DNA of 64,000 nt from Sinohyriopsis cumingii (taxonomy: Eukaryota; Mollusca; Bivalvia; Unionida; Unionidae): assembly GCA_028554795.2 (NCBI GenBank), contig CM068824.1, forward strand, positions 157,650,789 through 157,714,788, read 5' to 3'. The translations under genes were made by a program, and so were the position numbers. This document shows, piece by piece, positions 1-10,194 of this stretch. The notes beneath the pieces are model-generated. The model was not told where the DNA came from, searched no databases, and saw only the letters and a list, made by a program, of their open reading frames with translations. How positions within the stretch are numbered: position 1 is the stretch's first letter; every line of letters starts with the position of its first letter.

Positions 1-612
1 CCACATACGAGCTGCTTTGACACATTCCGCGTTAACTTTTTTGATACAATGTTTTGGATTTAGGCTAGCTATACAGAAGACGCCAGAAAGGGTACTTACA
101 AATAACATGCAAGTGACAAGACATAAACTGTGTTTTTTAGTTAGTAATAAGAATGGCAAAAAATATACTTATAGTTTTACATCCTGAATTTCCTCAGAAT
201 GTACTTTCTTAGTTCTGCAAATCCGAATTACATGAGCCATGTCATAGGTTCTCAATCTTGATTATACATTTTGAAATTGTACTGTAATTTCGAATATAGG
301 TGCAATTACATCATCCTTACTGCACTCAGATGAAATAAACATTAAATTCCATAGCGTCGTTTTGATAATTGCAATTGAAAGACTTCATATTTTTCCCACA
401 TTATGATTTCAAACATTCAATGACAGAAACAGAAACACATTTGCAGAGTTATGTGCGCAGTAATAATGTTGTTGTGTAATGATGAATCTGCGCTTGTGTA
501 TTAAGTTTGGAATACTGTATACATTCAGTCACTTTGTGTATTGTAGTGTATTTTATTAATATTGTTAAGCTTTATGTAGAATAATAAAATGAGCATATAA
601 TAAAAAGGATAC
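1..612. other. AT-rich flank, no gene seen
   Basis: I see no open reading frame of note, RNA gene or repeat here. AATAAA-like strings occur near 585-605, just beyond the 3' side of the minus-strand LINE fragment, but nothing ties them to a transcript. Confidence 0.5.
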
Positions 613-614
613 TT

Positions 615-722
615 CATTTGTATGGGAAAATATGAACTCGTTTTATCGGATGGATATACTGCACTACCAAGGGCGTGCGGTATTCCATCCGAAAAACTCG
701 TTCATATTTTCCCATACAAATG
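615..722. repeat. Foldback (inverted) repeat, 40-bp arms
   Basis: The arms 615-654 and 684-722 are near-perfect reverse complements (start CATTTGTATGGGAAAATATG) around a 29-nt loop. It lies where LINE homology ends, so it is probably a small foldback/MITE-like insertion that truncated the LINE 3' end. No target duplication was resolved. Confidence 0.75.
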
Positions 723-1910
723 CAGTAACCTGTAAATACTGTACACGTATGGTAATAATTCCTTTAAGAGTTTGAAATGTGGGACCATGCTGAAAAGTCA
801 GCTTTCTCTTTTTGACGGTGGTGAGGAGGTCCTCATATTGGCCTACTTCACGCCTGATGGTGTTAGGCACTTCTTCATTTGTGATGTGGTCTATGTAAGA
901 GATGCCAAGGATGGTTCTGTAGCATCTCATTTCAAGTGACTGGATTCTTCGTTGTAATTCTGCTGTCAGGGTCCATGCCTCACATGAGTACAAAAAGACT
1001 GAGATGACTAGAGCTCGCAATAGTCTGATTTTAGTTTTCAGACAGATATTCTTGTCTCTCCAGATGGGTTTTAGCTTTGACAAAGCTGTCATTGTTTGTG
1101 CTGCTCTTGACAAAATTTCTGCTCTTGATCCCTCTTCAGTGATTATGGAACCAAGATATCTGAACTGGCTCACTGTTTCCAGTTCATGTCCTCTGACTTT
1201 AATCTTGGCTGAGATTTGTTTGCCACTATTTGTCATCAGTTTTGTCTTCTCAGCGCTTATCTCCATGTCAAATCTGGAAGATGTTTCATCCAGGTTCTTC
1301 ACTAAGGTGGCTAGCTCGTCTTCACTGCCTTCCAGCCTATCAATGTCGTCTGCAAAGCGGAGGCTGGTGATGTTACGCTCTCCAATGCTGACTGTCCCAC
1401 AGTGGTTTTCCAGGACTTCGCTCATGATGCGCTCTAAGTATATGTTGAAAAGTGTGGGTGACAGGAGACAGCCTTGACGCACTCCCACTGTTGTCTGGAA
1501 CCAGTCCCCAACAGCACCTTGGGCAATTACTGCACTGGTAGCCTTGGCGTACAGCTGCTTGATGGTATTGGTTAGCTTTTGACCCATGTTATACTTCTTC
1601 ATTGTGGCCCACAATGCCTCATGCCACACTCTGTCAAAGGCCTTTTTGAAATCTATGAATACATGATAGATGTCTTGTTGGTGTTGCGAATACTTTTCGC
1701 ACAGAACCCTGAGATTGAATATTTGTTCTGTTGTGCTTCTTCCACTCCGGAACCCGGCCTGCTCTTCAGCGATTATTTCTTCTGCTTGTGGTTTCAGTCT
1801 GTTCAAGATGACCTTCAGCATTACCTTACTAGCATGGCTGATCAAACTGATAGTTCTGTAATTTTGGCACAGCTGGAGATTGCCATTTTTGGGGAGTGTT
1901 ATAATCAGTG
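664..1910 (-). pseudogene. Non-LTR retrotransposon (LINE) reverse transcriptase, C-terminal part
   Basis: The minus strand encodes about 400 residues of a LINE reverse transcriptase: a GFRSGRSTTEQIFNLR segment, DFKKAFDRVWHEALW, GVRQGCLLSPTLFNIYLE, the catalytic SLRFADDID (FADD box) and a thumb-like tail ending EVPNTIRREVG. This order is standard for RTE/CR1-type LINEs; the clade is not resolved. The reading frame runs open into the left end of the virus-like element at 1911. The missing N-terminal part lies beyond that element (16886-17420), so this is one LINE copy split by a 15-kb insertion. The last roughly 35 codons are unrelated sequence derived from the foldback repeat at 615-722. It is a dead copy. 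Confidence 0.93.
1904..1910. repeat. Left target-site duplication of element 1 (ATCAGTG)
   Basis: ATCAGTG directly abuts the TIR and recurs at 16886-16892. Polintons usually make 6-bp duplications, so one of the seven bases may be chance or a terminal base of the element. Both flanks continue the same LINE reading frame, which independently fixes the insertion point. Confidence 0.85.
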
Positions 1911-2142
1911 AGCAGCAGGGAAGTTCTACAGACCAGACGTTTCAGACCAAATAAAGCCTCCTACGAGAACATTTCCCGTAGAAGCCTCAGATTTCAAAAA
2001 TAAGCCTTCCTACGAAAATTAATTTGCGTAAATTCAACCCCGATTGCAATTTTTTGTGTGCAAAATCAATGATTCTAGACAAGGATTTTGGGGGGGGGGG
2101 AATTTATTCTGGTGTCGATGAAGTTTGCAAAGTTTGGCTGCG
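1911..2142. repeat. Left terminal inverted repeat of element 1
   Basis: This is the reverse complement of 16652-16885. I see no substitution over about 230 bp; the only difference is the length of the run of 11-12 G plus one adjacent A. The outermost bases are AGCAGC, a doubled trinucleotide. Confidence 0.95.
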
Positions 2143-2187
2143 GATCCTAATTTTACCTCGCATTAAAACAATATAGTTGAAAATAAT

Positions 2188-3575
2188 ATGAGTCGGAAAG
2201 CTAGTAGAGTTGGAGAGCCTCATTCTGCCAGATTAGCGCGAGAAGAATTAGCGGCAGTAAGGAAGCTTATCCCGACAAAACGATTATTTAAGAGAAATGT
2301 TCGTGATTACGAAGACACGCAATATGGAATTACCGAGGTATCGTCAAAGTTGTTGAGTCCAGTCACTGGAGCGATCGAACAAGTCGCATACGGCGATAAA
2401 AAGGAAGATAAGGAACTTAGGAAGAAGGGGCTTATTCCCATGACGAGAGACATTGAGGAACACACTCGAACATTACCGGAGCGAATAGTACAAACACAAA
2501 CACGAGCACAAGCACGAGCACGAGCACAAGCACAAGCACAAGCACTAGCACAAGCACAAGCACAACAAGAACAAGCACAAGCACGAGCGCAACGAGAACT
2601 AGAACAAGCACAACGAGAACGAATAAAAGAGGAGGAAGAAGAACAAACACAACGAGAACGAATAAAAGAGGAGGAAGAAGAACAAGCACAGGAAGAAGAA
2701 CAAGCGCAAGAAGAAGAAGAACCAGAAGAAGAAGAAATGTCAAAGAGAAAAAAAAAGGAAAAGGAAACAGATAATCTCGCGAATATAAGGGATAAATTTA
2801 AGGAATCAAAGTTTCTCGAACTGAAATTGGAATTAGACAATTATGATCCTAATGATCTTGAGGATCTTGGTTATTTTGCAAAGCGTACCTTTGATAATCG
2901 ACATCAATATTTAACAGACGCGGGATCAAATTTTTATAAAACACGAGATCTTTGGACTAGGGCGATATATCGAATAAAATATAATGAGAAACAGGCCCGG
3001 GGGACAAATTTTTCTCATGTTGAGCAGTATTCAAAAAATGATATTACGGGAACATCGATGGGTGAAACTTCAAGAATTAACGGAACTCTTCCCGTCAAGG
3101 ATTTTTCCCGGGAGGGGCTTAAAAATTATATGAAGGCAACTTGACTGAAATTGCTAAGTACGGTTACAGAGAAAAGGGCAAGTATTTACTTCCGAGATCT
3201 TCAGAAAACTATTCCTCCTCCGAATGGATTCCCGCTGTGTATTTTGCTGCGAAGGGGATTAAGGTTGATCCTTATCTTCCAAGTTACCATAGATTCAAAA
3301 AGGCTGTGAGAGAATTAAGCGAAAAAGAAGAATTCGAGGAAGCGTTATCGCCATCGTCATTTTCAAAATCAAAGACAGGAAGCGGATATACTGTTTGCCC
3401 TGACAGTGTTGTCAACGATGTATCTCGCCTTGAGGTATTAATCGGAGGAAAACGAGCCGGAAATAACTCTCGCGAAGTAATCAACGAAGCCTCAGATATT
3501 TGTCAGCGATTATTCCGCGGCGGTGTCATCGACTCTCACATTTACAAGGAACTTGTCGATGAACTCATCGATTAA
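2188..3575 (+). pseudogene. Coiled-coil rich virion/early protein, split by a frameshift
   Basis: The first frame (2188-3144, 318 residues) starts at an ATG after AAAATAAT. It has a basic N-terminus, then a long low-complexity Gln/Ala/Arg/Glu region (about residues 100-190, imperfect repeats rich in QAQA and EEEEE) that should form a charged coiled coil, then a folded-looking segment ending KDFSREGLKNYMKAT. The second frame (3141-3575, 144 residues) has no ATG, overlaps the first by 4 nt and continues at once with TEIAKYGYREKGKYL. The simplest reading is one gene of about 460 residues with a 1-nt loss (or 2-nt gain) near 3140. A programmed frameshift is the alternative, but I see no slippery heptamer. 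Function unknown; its place upstream of the capsid genes suggests a structural or scaffold role (inference). Confidence 0.6.
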
Positions 3576-3595
3576 AACAACACAATTGAAATAAC

Positions 3596-4111
3596 ATGAT
3601 TGTTCACAAACATCAGCGCAGACCCAAACAGGTCCGCGTAGTAAACTCTCGATTGCCCGTATACAGATATATCCACGGCAATGGATTCGGCGATATCATT
3701 GGAAGTCTCTTTACGCGAATAATACCTAAAATTGGACCCGTGATCAAACAGCTCGGGTTAAAAGCAATAGGAAAAATTGGCGAGACTGCCATTTCTGGTA
3801 TCAGTAATTTGGCCAGTAAAGGCTTCAATGTTGTCAAAAGTAAAATATTAAATTTAATGCGTAAAAAACAACCCGTCAAATTGCCTATCACCAGAGAAAT
3901 GCCACCCGAAATCAGCAAAGTCATAAACGACGCGGCAAATAAAAAAATAAACGATCTAGCGCAGGAAGTTGCTAAGACAAATTTAGCGCAGGAAGTCGCT
4001 AAGACAAATTTAGCGCAGGAAGTCGCTAACACAAATCTAGCAAAGGAAATTGCTAAGACAAATCTAGCAAATACAAGCTTCATTTCAGGCAGTGGTCTTC
4101 GTTTTAGATGA
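3596..4111 (+). CDS. Small basic virion-type protein with amphipathic segment and C-terminal 10-11-residue repeats
   Basis: 171 residues. A basic N-terminus (HKHQRRPKQ) leads to HGNGFGDIIGSLFTRIIPKIG, a glycine/hydrophobic amphipathic stretch (about residues 29-75). This is the type seen in adenovirus pVI/pX-like minor capsid proteins of Polintons. The C-terminal third contains four imperfect repeats of the form NLAQEVAKT, visible in the DNA as about 33-nt tandem units (3955-4070). It lies 20 nt after the coiled-coil gene and 15 nt before the capsid gene, so probably in the same late transcription unit. The ATG follows GAAATAAC. Membrane-active role is inferred; repeat number could vary between copies. 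Confidence 0.6.
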   Translation: MIVHKHQRRPKQVRVVNSRLPVYRYIHGNGFGDIIGSLFTRIIPKIGPVIKQLGLKAIGKIGETAISGISNLASKGFNVVKSKILNLMRKKQPVKLPITREMPPEISKVINDAANKKINDLAQEVAKTNLAQEVAKTNLAQEVANTNLAKEIAKTNLANTSFISGSGLRFR

Positions 4112-4126
4112 TATTCTTAATAATAA

Positions 4127-5530
4127 ATGTTTGCACAAGTGTCAAATGAAGTGTTCGACATGGACGAGCCTGTAGGCAGAGACACATCCGTGCGGGATTT
4201 CCAGTATTTCTCGTACGATGCGGTTGACCCAAATACAAATAATCGCTTGGAAATTCAAGTTCACGATACAACGAGATATTTTCTTCCATCTGAGGCATAT
4301 ATCGAGGTTGTTGGGAGAATTATTAGGACAAACGATACCAACTTTGGAGCAAATTTTAAAGTCGGATTCGTCAATAACGGCATTATGGCTTTATTCAAGA
4401 GCGCCACTTACATGATCGATGGAAGAGAGATCGAATCAATTACCGACAACGTTGATATAGCAACGACGATAATAGGCCTAGCGAGATACTCGGATGATTT
4501 TACCAGATCGGCCGGTCCTAGTATGATGTTCTCCAAGGATAATTCTAATAACGCTGATCATGTCCAGTATATTATCAGACAACCGAATAATCGTGCTGAT
4601 CCTCCTGCTGTTGTTCAAGGCGTTGGTCCTGTTAACTTCGAAGACATGATAATTAACACCAATCCCAATTATAACCTTGGATTTGCCACGAGAAGAGCTA
4701 TGCTGACTGAGAATGAACTAAGATTTTCCTGTGCAATTCCGCTATCTCACATTTTTGGATTTTGTAGGCATTTCAGAAAAGTTATTTACGGAGCAAAACA
4801 CACGATAACTTTCGTTCGAGACGCTGCTGGCAGTGACAAAGCCATCTGGCGAGAAGTAAGCGCGGATGTCGCTAATGTCGGTAAAGTAATCCTAAACAAA
4901 TTTACCTTGTGGATGCCAGCGATAACCCCATCGATACTTGAGGAAGAAAAATTATTATCATTCATGAATCAAGGCGGAAAATCCGTCATGTCCTGGTTGA
5001 CAACGATGACCGACTCCTGCGATGTTAATATCAACGGAATATTTACCTGGCGAATTGCGTCACGACAAGGTGTTTCGGCACCTAGACACATCTTTGTTGC
5101 TCTTCAAGCCGCAAACAGATACGATCAACTTCACAGTCATATGATATTCGATCGATTCGCGGCAACAAACGTTTCACTGAGAATAAACGGCCAGCAAGAG
5201 CCATCCGAGGAAATAGCCATCGATTTTGAAAATTTTTCGACGGCCCGCGCATATCATCGATTACTAAGTTTCATGGGCCGCGATCAAAATATCGATACCG
5301 GATTGCAAATATCACAGTTGGATTTTAATACTCGCTATCCTATCTATTACTTCTCCCTGGAGCATCTCGATTTGGTAAAACAATCCGTTGTCGATATCCA
5401 TTTCAAAGCCAGAATTAACACAGCCGGAGCAGCAAGAGCCATCGCGGTAATCCTCAGTGATAGAACAATGATCTTGGAAGGAATCAGCGGCAGAATGCGA
5501 GTCATCGATGCTCCTGTCGAGAATATGTGA
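4127..5530 (+). CDS. Candidate major capsid protein (double jelly-roll type)
   Basis: 467 residues with no low complexity. Near the N-terminus are a beta-rich stretch with EIQVHDTTRYFLPSEAYIEVVG and VNNGIMALFKSATYMIDGREIE, followed by ARYSDDF. This pattern (early strand, proline-serine edge, NN-x-IM-x-LF, Y-x-I/L-x-G-x-x-IE) resembles the hexon-like capsid proteins of invertebrate Polintons and polinton-like viruses. Size and position between two small capsid-type genes agree. It is intact from ATG (after TTAATAATAA) to stop. I assign it by pattern and context; structure prediction showing two jelly rolls would settle it. Confidence 0.7.
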   Translation: MFAQVSNEVFDMDEPVGRDTSVRDFQYFSYDAVDPNTNNRLEIQVHDTTRYFLPSEAYIEVVGRIIRTNDTNFGANFKVGFVNNGIMALFKSATYMIDGREIESITDNVDIATTIIGLARYSDDFTRSAGPSMMFSKDNSNNADHVQYIIRQPNNRADPPAVVQGVGPVNFEDMIINTNPNYNLGFATRRAMLTENELRFSCAIPLSHIFGFCRHFRKVIYGAKHTITFVRDAAGSDKAIWREVSADVANVGKVILNKFTLWMPAITPSILEEEKLLSFMNQGGKSVMSWLTTMTDSCDVNINGIFTWRIASRQGVSAPRHIFVALQAANRYDQLHSHMIFDRFAATNVSLRINGQQEPSEEIAIDFENFSTARAYHRLLSFMGRDQNIDTGLQISQLDFNTRYPIYYFSLEHLDLVKQSVVDIHFKARINTAGAARAIAVILSDRTMILEGISGRMRVIDAPVENM

Positions 5531-5563
5531 TAAATTCCAAATTTAGACTAAGCGATTATTAAT

Positions 5564-6082
5564 ATGCCATACGAACACGTCAGTGTAACTCTGACCCCGG
5601 GTCAGATGAAAAAGCTCCAATCAGCGATATCAAAGCGATGCGGTATGAAATTAACACTGAAAAACGATCAGATTCACGGTGGACCTAACAAACTGTCGCT
5701 AACTAGAGGTCAACGTGAACGATTTACCAAGGCCAAATCAGCAAATTCCGGTGTTCATGTGAGCCTTTCTATAGGCGCCATCAGAGACATGGTCAAAACA
5801 GGCGGAATTCTTCCTCTATTGGGGCTAGCGAAATTGGCTCTTCCGATGATTGGAAAGGCATTAGGATTAGGCGCGCTAACAGGCATAGGTTCCCAAGTAG
5901 GTTCCACAGTAACAAGACAAGTTATCGGAAGTGGATACCGTAAAAAAAAGGGAGGGTTACTTCCCGTCCTCTCTCCCTTAATCGCGAAAATGTTGCAAAA
6001 ACAACAAAAAGGATCCGGCCTTTATCTAAGACGCCCCCCATACGGATCCGGCCTAAGACGAGTCTACCAGCCTCAAATTTAG
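5564..6082 (+). CDS. Minor virion protein with glycine-rich amphipathic segment
   Basis: 172 residues. The N-terminal half (VSVTLTPGQMKKLQ, KLTLKNDQIHGG, VSLSIGAIRDM) repeats a beta-strand/LT-x-x-Q pattern three times. It leads into GGILPLLGLAKLALPMIGKALGLG, a hydrophobic glycine-rich helix, and a basic, glycine-rich tail with YRKKKGG and two GSGL(Y/R) motifs. Proteins of this form flank the capsid gene in cnidarian and other invertebrate Mavericks and have been likened to adenovirus pX/pVI; I rely on pattern here. It starts 33 nt after the capsid stop at an ATG preceded by ATTATTAAT. Probable role: DNA condensation or membrane disruption in the virion (inference). Confidence 0.6.
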   Translation: MPYEHVSVTLTPGQMKKLQSAISKRCGMKLTLKNDQIHGGPNKLSLTRGQRERFTKAKSANSGVHVSLSIGAIRDMVKTGGILPLLGLAKLALPMIGKALGLGALTGIGSQVGSTVTRQVIGSGYRKKKGGLLPVLSPLIAKMLQKQQKGSGLYLRRPPYGSGLRRVYQPQI

Positions 6083-6135
6083 ATTTACTTAGCGAAGCAA
6101 AGAATAAAAAAATAAAATTTTTCAGAGGCGTATTT

Positions 6136-6474
6136 ATGCGAGATCAACTACCAGAAAAACCAAACCCTACCGAGACGGGAATAATAAATCTCGATAAAAA
6201 TACCGGCCCTGGCACGCACTGGGTTGCCTACGCGATTAATCCTCGCGAAGTTATTTACTTTGACTCATATGGATTAGCACCGCCAAATGAATTTATCAGC
6301 TATGTGTCAAAACTAAATCTTCCGATTTGGTATTCGACTCTTCCAACACAAACATTAGCTGATCCACCAATATGCGGTCCAGAGTCAATTAATGTTCTTG
6401 ACGCAATTTCAAAATCATCCGGTCCGTATCACAAAATTGTATTTGAATACGCCGTAGATAAATATCATGGTTGA
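6136..6474 (+). CDS. Adenain-like cysteine protease (maturation protease)
   Basis: 112 residues, the compact viral Ulp1/adenain form. The catalytic layout is visible in order: GTHWVAY (His28), IYFDSYGL (Asp43), Gln72 in PTQT, and Cys80 in PPICGPE. GIINLD precedes the His as in Polinton proteases. It would cleave virion precursor proteins. At 112 residues it is shorter than adenovirus adenain (about 200), but the short form is common in this group. The stop overlaps the start of the fibre-like gene by 8 nt, suggesting tight packing or a shared transcript. All catalytic positions are intact. Confidence 0.88.
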   Translation: MRDQLPEKPNPTETGIINLDKNTGPGTHWVAYAINPREVIYFDSYGLAPPNEFISYVSKLNLPIWYSTLPTQTLADPPICGPESINVLDAISKSSGPYHKIVFEYAVDKYHG

Positions 6475-8096
6475 TATTTACGGTAGATTTATCTACAGGA
6501 AGGAAAAAGCAGAAGTGACTGACGTCGATCTATCAAAGTTCGCAACCAAGAGCGATATTAACAATCTTCTATCGCTGTCAGAGGTGGACCCTGGCGAAGT
6601 TGCTGTTTTTCAAAATACCGAAGGAAGATTACACACCAGCAACGTGAAAATAACTGATATAATCAAGCGAGACGAATATAATGATCATATCAGTCAATTT
6701 ACTCGTCAATCGGAGATGGTATTAAAATCTATTGCTGATATCGCCGATATTATAGCGAAGTTACCCCTGAAGGCCAATATCGCGGTGGTGGAAAAATCCG
6801 ACAAAGAGTTATCAGCAACGTTGCTTCTGAAGGCTGATAAAGCATTACACGACGATCTTCAGGACAGAGTGACAAAAAGATTTACCAAGCTAACTAACGA
6901 TCTTAAAAAACTAGACGATACATCAAAAAATCTCAGTAAAAAACTCGACGAGGATATAAAAAAATTCATCGAAACCTCCTCAACTACACACAGCGATCTT
7001 ACCGAGAAAACAAAGAAAATAAACGAAGATATCGCCCAAATCAACAGAGAGATTGAATCGGCACGTGCATTAATATTTCAAAAAACCGATAGAACATCAC
7101 ATAACGATCTCAGCGAGAAAGTAAAATCCATCAACGAGGAAATTACCAAAATAAATACCGCGATGGGTCAGAAAATCGATAGAACATCACATAACGATCT
7201 TACCGAGAAAACAAAGAAAAATCAACGAAGATATCGCCCAAATCAACAAACATATTGAATCGGCACGTGCACTAATATTTCAAAAAACCGATAGAACATC
7301 ACATAACGATCTCAGCGAGAAAACAAGAAAAATCGACGAGGATATTACTAAAATTAACGATGATATTAACGCGGTACGCCAAATCGTAAACGAAAAAATC
7401 GATAAAACATCACACGACGAGAAAACAAAATCCATCAACGATGATATTAACGCGGTACGCCAAATCGTAAACGAAAAAGTCGATAAAACATCACACGATG
7501 ATCTCCACGAGAAAACAAAAAAAATCAGCGAAGATGTTACTAAAATATCCGAGGAAATTAACGTGGTACGAGAATTAGCGAATAAAAAAGTCGATACATC
7601 AGTGTACGACGGAGAAATTCAAAATATCAACGCGAAACTTCTCGACGCAACTACAAAAATTAGTGATATTAACTTAGAAATATCATCGTTGGATATTTCT
7701 GCGTTGATGCGTATTTCGATACCAAATCAGGTAGAATCAAAAGATATTTCCTGCAATGTATCATTTGTGCTGAGGACAGAATATTTTACCTGGACACCCG
7801 ATAATGATTCTTTTAACTTTACCGCGCCATTTCAGGCTGTATATCAAGTATATATTATTTCGAAGTCATCAATAAAATTTAACGTGACGGCCGTTAATCA
7901 TGAAATTTATGAATACTATCCTGGATTTTTCGTTATTTCCATAGATGAAAATAACATCGTAAATTTCACACTAGAACCAGAAGGCAGAACTACCATAGGA
8001 CCAGTGTATTATTTTGTAATTTTCGAATATTTATCGGGTTGGGCCGTAATTGGTCGACCCGAGCCGGTCGCAGTTGCCGAGAAAGAGAAACTGTAG
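6467..8096 (+). pseudogene. Fibre-like trimeric coiled-coil protein, broken by a +1 frameshift
   Basis: The first frame (6467-7258) has an N-terminal anchor-like stretch with DLSKFATKSDINN, then coiled-coil shaft repeats of about 40-45 residues containing K(T/I)DRTSHNDL(S/T)EK and INEDIxxIN. In the repeat near 7218 an extra A in an A-run throws the frame. Shaft repeats continue in the next frame to about 7690 and end in a compact beta-rich head (last about 130 residues). An anchor, helical shaft and globular head fit an adenovirus-type fibre or phage tail fibre, so a host-attachment role is inferred. With the frameshift the product would lack half the shaft and the head. The A-run makes an assembly error possible. 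Confidence 0.72.
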
Positions 8097-8179
8097 TTGT
8101 CGAGATAAAACCCCCAACTATTTGAAAAACGGAAAAACTCTGATTTTACAAAGAAATTGACTAGATAAATAACTAATAA

Positions 8180-8704
8180 ATGACCGCATCGGATTACCGT
8201 TATAATCAGGCGCGATCATGGCAGGATTCGCTAAAAAAACTCCTCGACGAATATCAAACAAAAATAAAAAAATACCAGCGTAGATTAGTTACCATTGACG
8301 TTGCTGTGTACGCGGTATCTGCGGTAGTCGCTGGTGCTGGAATAATTTTATCCGCGGTAACAACAATCGCGCCGATCGTAGCAACGATAATAATCTCGTC
8401 AACAACGACAATCGCTGGTGTTCTCAATATCGTAGCGAAAAAAATCTCCTCGTGCACGAGTGAAAAGTTATCGTTGTACAAAAACAAACTAACTAAAATC
8501 AATGACGCGTATTCGAAATTATCATCGCTACTTTCGGAGAGTCTCAACGACGGCGTTATCTCCGATCTAGAATTTTCAGCAATGATCGGTATTTACTCCG
8601 AGATTGAACAAATGAATATTAATAATGTCCGAACTAGCCCAGATCGTGACAAACACGACACCGCCGACAACGACGTTAATATCGTTAAGCTCCACCAAAC
8701 CTGA
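8180..8704 (+). CDS. Small protein with two transmembrane helices
   Basis: 174 residues. A charged helical N-terminus (QDSLKKLLDEYQTKIKKYQRR) is followed by two hydrophobic segments, about 41-60 and 63-85, with a tight turn, then a helical, charged C-terminal half. This is the general plan of SLATT-like or virion membrane proteins, but I recognise no family. The last 80 nt overlap the next gene in another frame. The ATG follows ATAACTAATAA, the same AT-rich string seen before other genes of the element. Confidence 0.55.
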   Translation: MTASDYRYNQARSWQDSLKKLLDEYQTKIKKYQRRLVTIDVAVYAVSAVVAGAGIILSAVTTIAPIVATIIISSTTTIAGVLNIVAKKISSCTSEKLSLYKNKLTKINDAYSKLSSLLSESLNDGVISDLEFSAMIGIYSEIEQMNINNVRTSPDRDKHDTADNDVNIVKLHQT

Positions 8705-10172
8705 ATTTAGCATCAATTTTCCAACACCAATCAGCGTCAAAGAAATTGCGTTAACACAATTGCGTGTCTACAATAGCTGGCCTAATGTTAGATCGAAATC
8801 ATTTGGCAGATTATTATCAAACAATTCACTTGTTTTTGCCAACAAAAACAAACCCGATGGAACACCTGATTGGATCGTCGTTGGCATACCAACAGGCAGT
8901 TACGAAATTGATCAGCTGGATAAGGAATTTACCACCAGAATATCAAATATAACCGGCGATGCTACTCCGGGAATAAAAATATCTGCGCATGAACCAACAC
9001 TGTCATCGATGATAGAGGTGAAATCGCCGTACATGGTAGATATTTACCAATCATCGATTAGGACCATATTAGGTTGGCCTGAAATCGCACCTCTAGCAAA
9101 ACCAAAAAAATCAGATTTTATTATTCCAGGTTGGTACGAGGAAGCTCCTCCAGAACTACCGGAGCCAAAAAAATCAGATTTTACCACTGACGAAGTATGG
9201 AGAGAAGATAACAAACACAAGCCTCTGATCCACAGCGCCATCAACCTCATAAATAACCACAAATTTAACTGGGTAATGTTCGCTTTTACTTTTATTAACG
9301 AAAGAATTCTCTCGTGGTTGCCTCTTCCTAAAATTCCCCCCGGCGTGGAAATCTTCGACGCTACCCAAATTAAGATAATAGCCCCCATAGACGGTATCTT
9401 GGTAAGAAGAACCCTCGACGAATTTATTCAAGAACATACAATACAATTAAATTTATTGCGGGAATCCTTTCATGAATGCATCTTAAATAAATCAGGCTCA
9501 TGTAGCGAAATTATCAAACGCGTGAAGATTTTAAATCAACTCGCGAATGATGTTGAATATTATCATGGTATGTTTATTCAGGCGATAGTCGACGATATAT
9601 CAATTGCCGATTATGTTCTTCCTATTAGCAAATTCGAGTTGATCAGAAATTCAGGAGAAAAACAAAAATTCATGAGAGTATTTGGATTAACCGAGGAAAC
9701 GCTACCAAATTTCAAATTTCCTGATTATGACGTTGATAAAATGAGAAAATCCGTCACTGATACCATCGATGATTTATTTCCGAAGTTACATGCCGCGTGG
9801 ACTAAAAAAGTACAATTGGAATTGATTCTCAAACACAATAACGATCCCGCCGGGCAAGGGCGGCATATCTCGCCAGGTATCGTTAATATAACGGAAGTTA
9901 TCGCGATTTATCTTCACGCGGATGTTGTCGAAGGCAGCTACAATGTTGATTCGTCAGAGTCAAATCAAGCACAGCAGGGATTCATCTTGTATTCGTTTTC
10001 ACCTAGCGCTTCTCCTGGTTATTTGATAATAAAGGAGCCGGTGAATCCGTTTTATCTGCGATGTCATAATCGATTGTTGTCAAGGATAAATTTCAAACTG
10101 ACGGATCAGAAAGGAAATTTGCTTGATATCCGCGGGGAAACTGTTAGTATCAATTTGCTGGTGAAATCGTAA
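8625..10172 (+). CDS. Candidate minor capsid (penton-like) protein with insertion
   Basis: 515 residues. The N-terminal 130 residues show the Polinton penton signature: an SINFPTPISVKEIALTQLRVY strand pair, then IPTGSYEIDQLDKEF and a later RTILGW. This matches the single jelly-roll minor capsid protein of the group. The C-terminus (about 410-515) returns to beta-rich sequence (FYLRCHNRLLSRINFKLTD), as in other pentons. The central 270 residues, with two PKKSDF repeats and a helical region, look like an insertion. It starts inside the end of the preceding gene, supported by TTAATA directly before the ATG. Intact. Confidence 0.65.
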   Translation: MSELAQIVTNTTPPTTTLISLSSTKPEFSINFPTPISVKEIALTQLRVYNSWPNVRSKSFGRLLSNNSLVFANKNKPDGTPDWIVVGIPTGSYEIDQLDKEFTTRISNITGDATPGIKISAHEPTLSSMIEVKSPYMVDIYQSSIRTILGWPEIAPLAKPKKSDFIIPGWYEEAPPELPEPKKSDFTTDEVWREDNKHKPLIHSAINLINNHKFNWVMFAFTFINERILSWLPLPKIPPGVEIFDATQIKIIAPIDGILVRRTLDEFIQEHTIQLNLLRESFHECILNKSGSCSEIIKRVKILNQLANDVEYYHGMFIQAIVDDISIADYVLPISKFELIRNSGEKQKFMRVFGLTEETLPNFKFPDYDVDKMRKSVTDTIDDLFPKLHAAWTKKVQLELILKHNNDPAGQGRHISPGIVNITEVIAIYLHADVVEGSYNVDSSESNQAQQGFILYSFSPSASPGYLIIKEPVNPFYLRCHNRLLSRINFKLTDQKGNLLDIRGETVSINLLVKS

Positions 10173-10194
10173 ATCCGTCCGCCAGGGAAAACAG

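Noticed and set aside
1004..1477. Plus-strand 157-codon ORF
   Set aside because: Antisense shadow of the LINE reverse transcriptase, whose motifs are clear on the minus strand.
2307..2840. Minus-strand 177- and 103-codon ORFs opposite the first gene of element 1
   Set aside because: They are shadows of the low-complexity coiled-coil region (Ser/Cys or Leu/Val runs).
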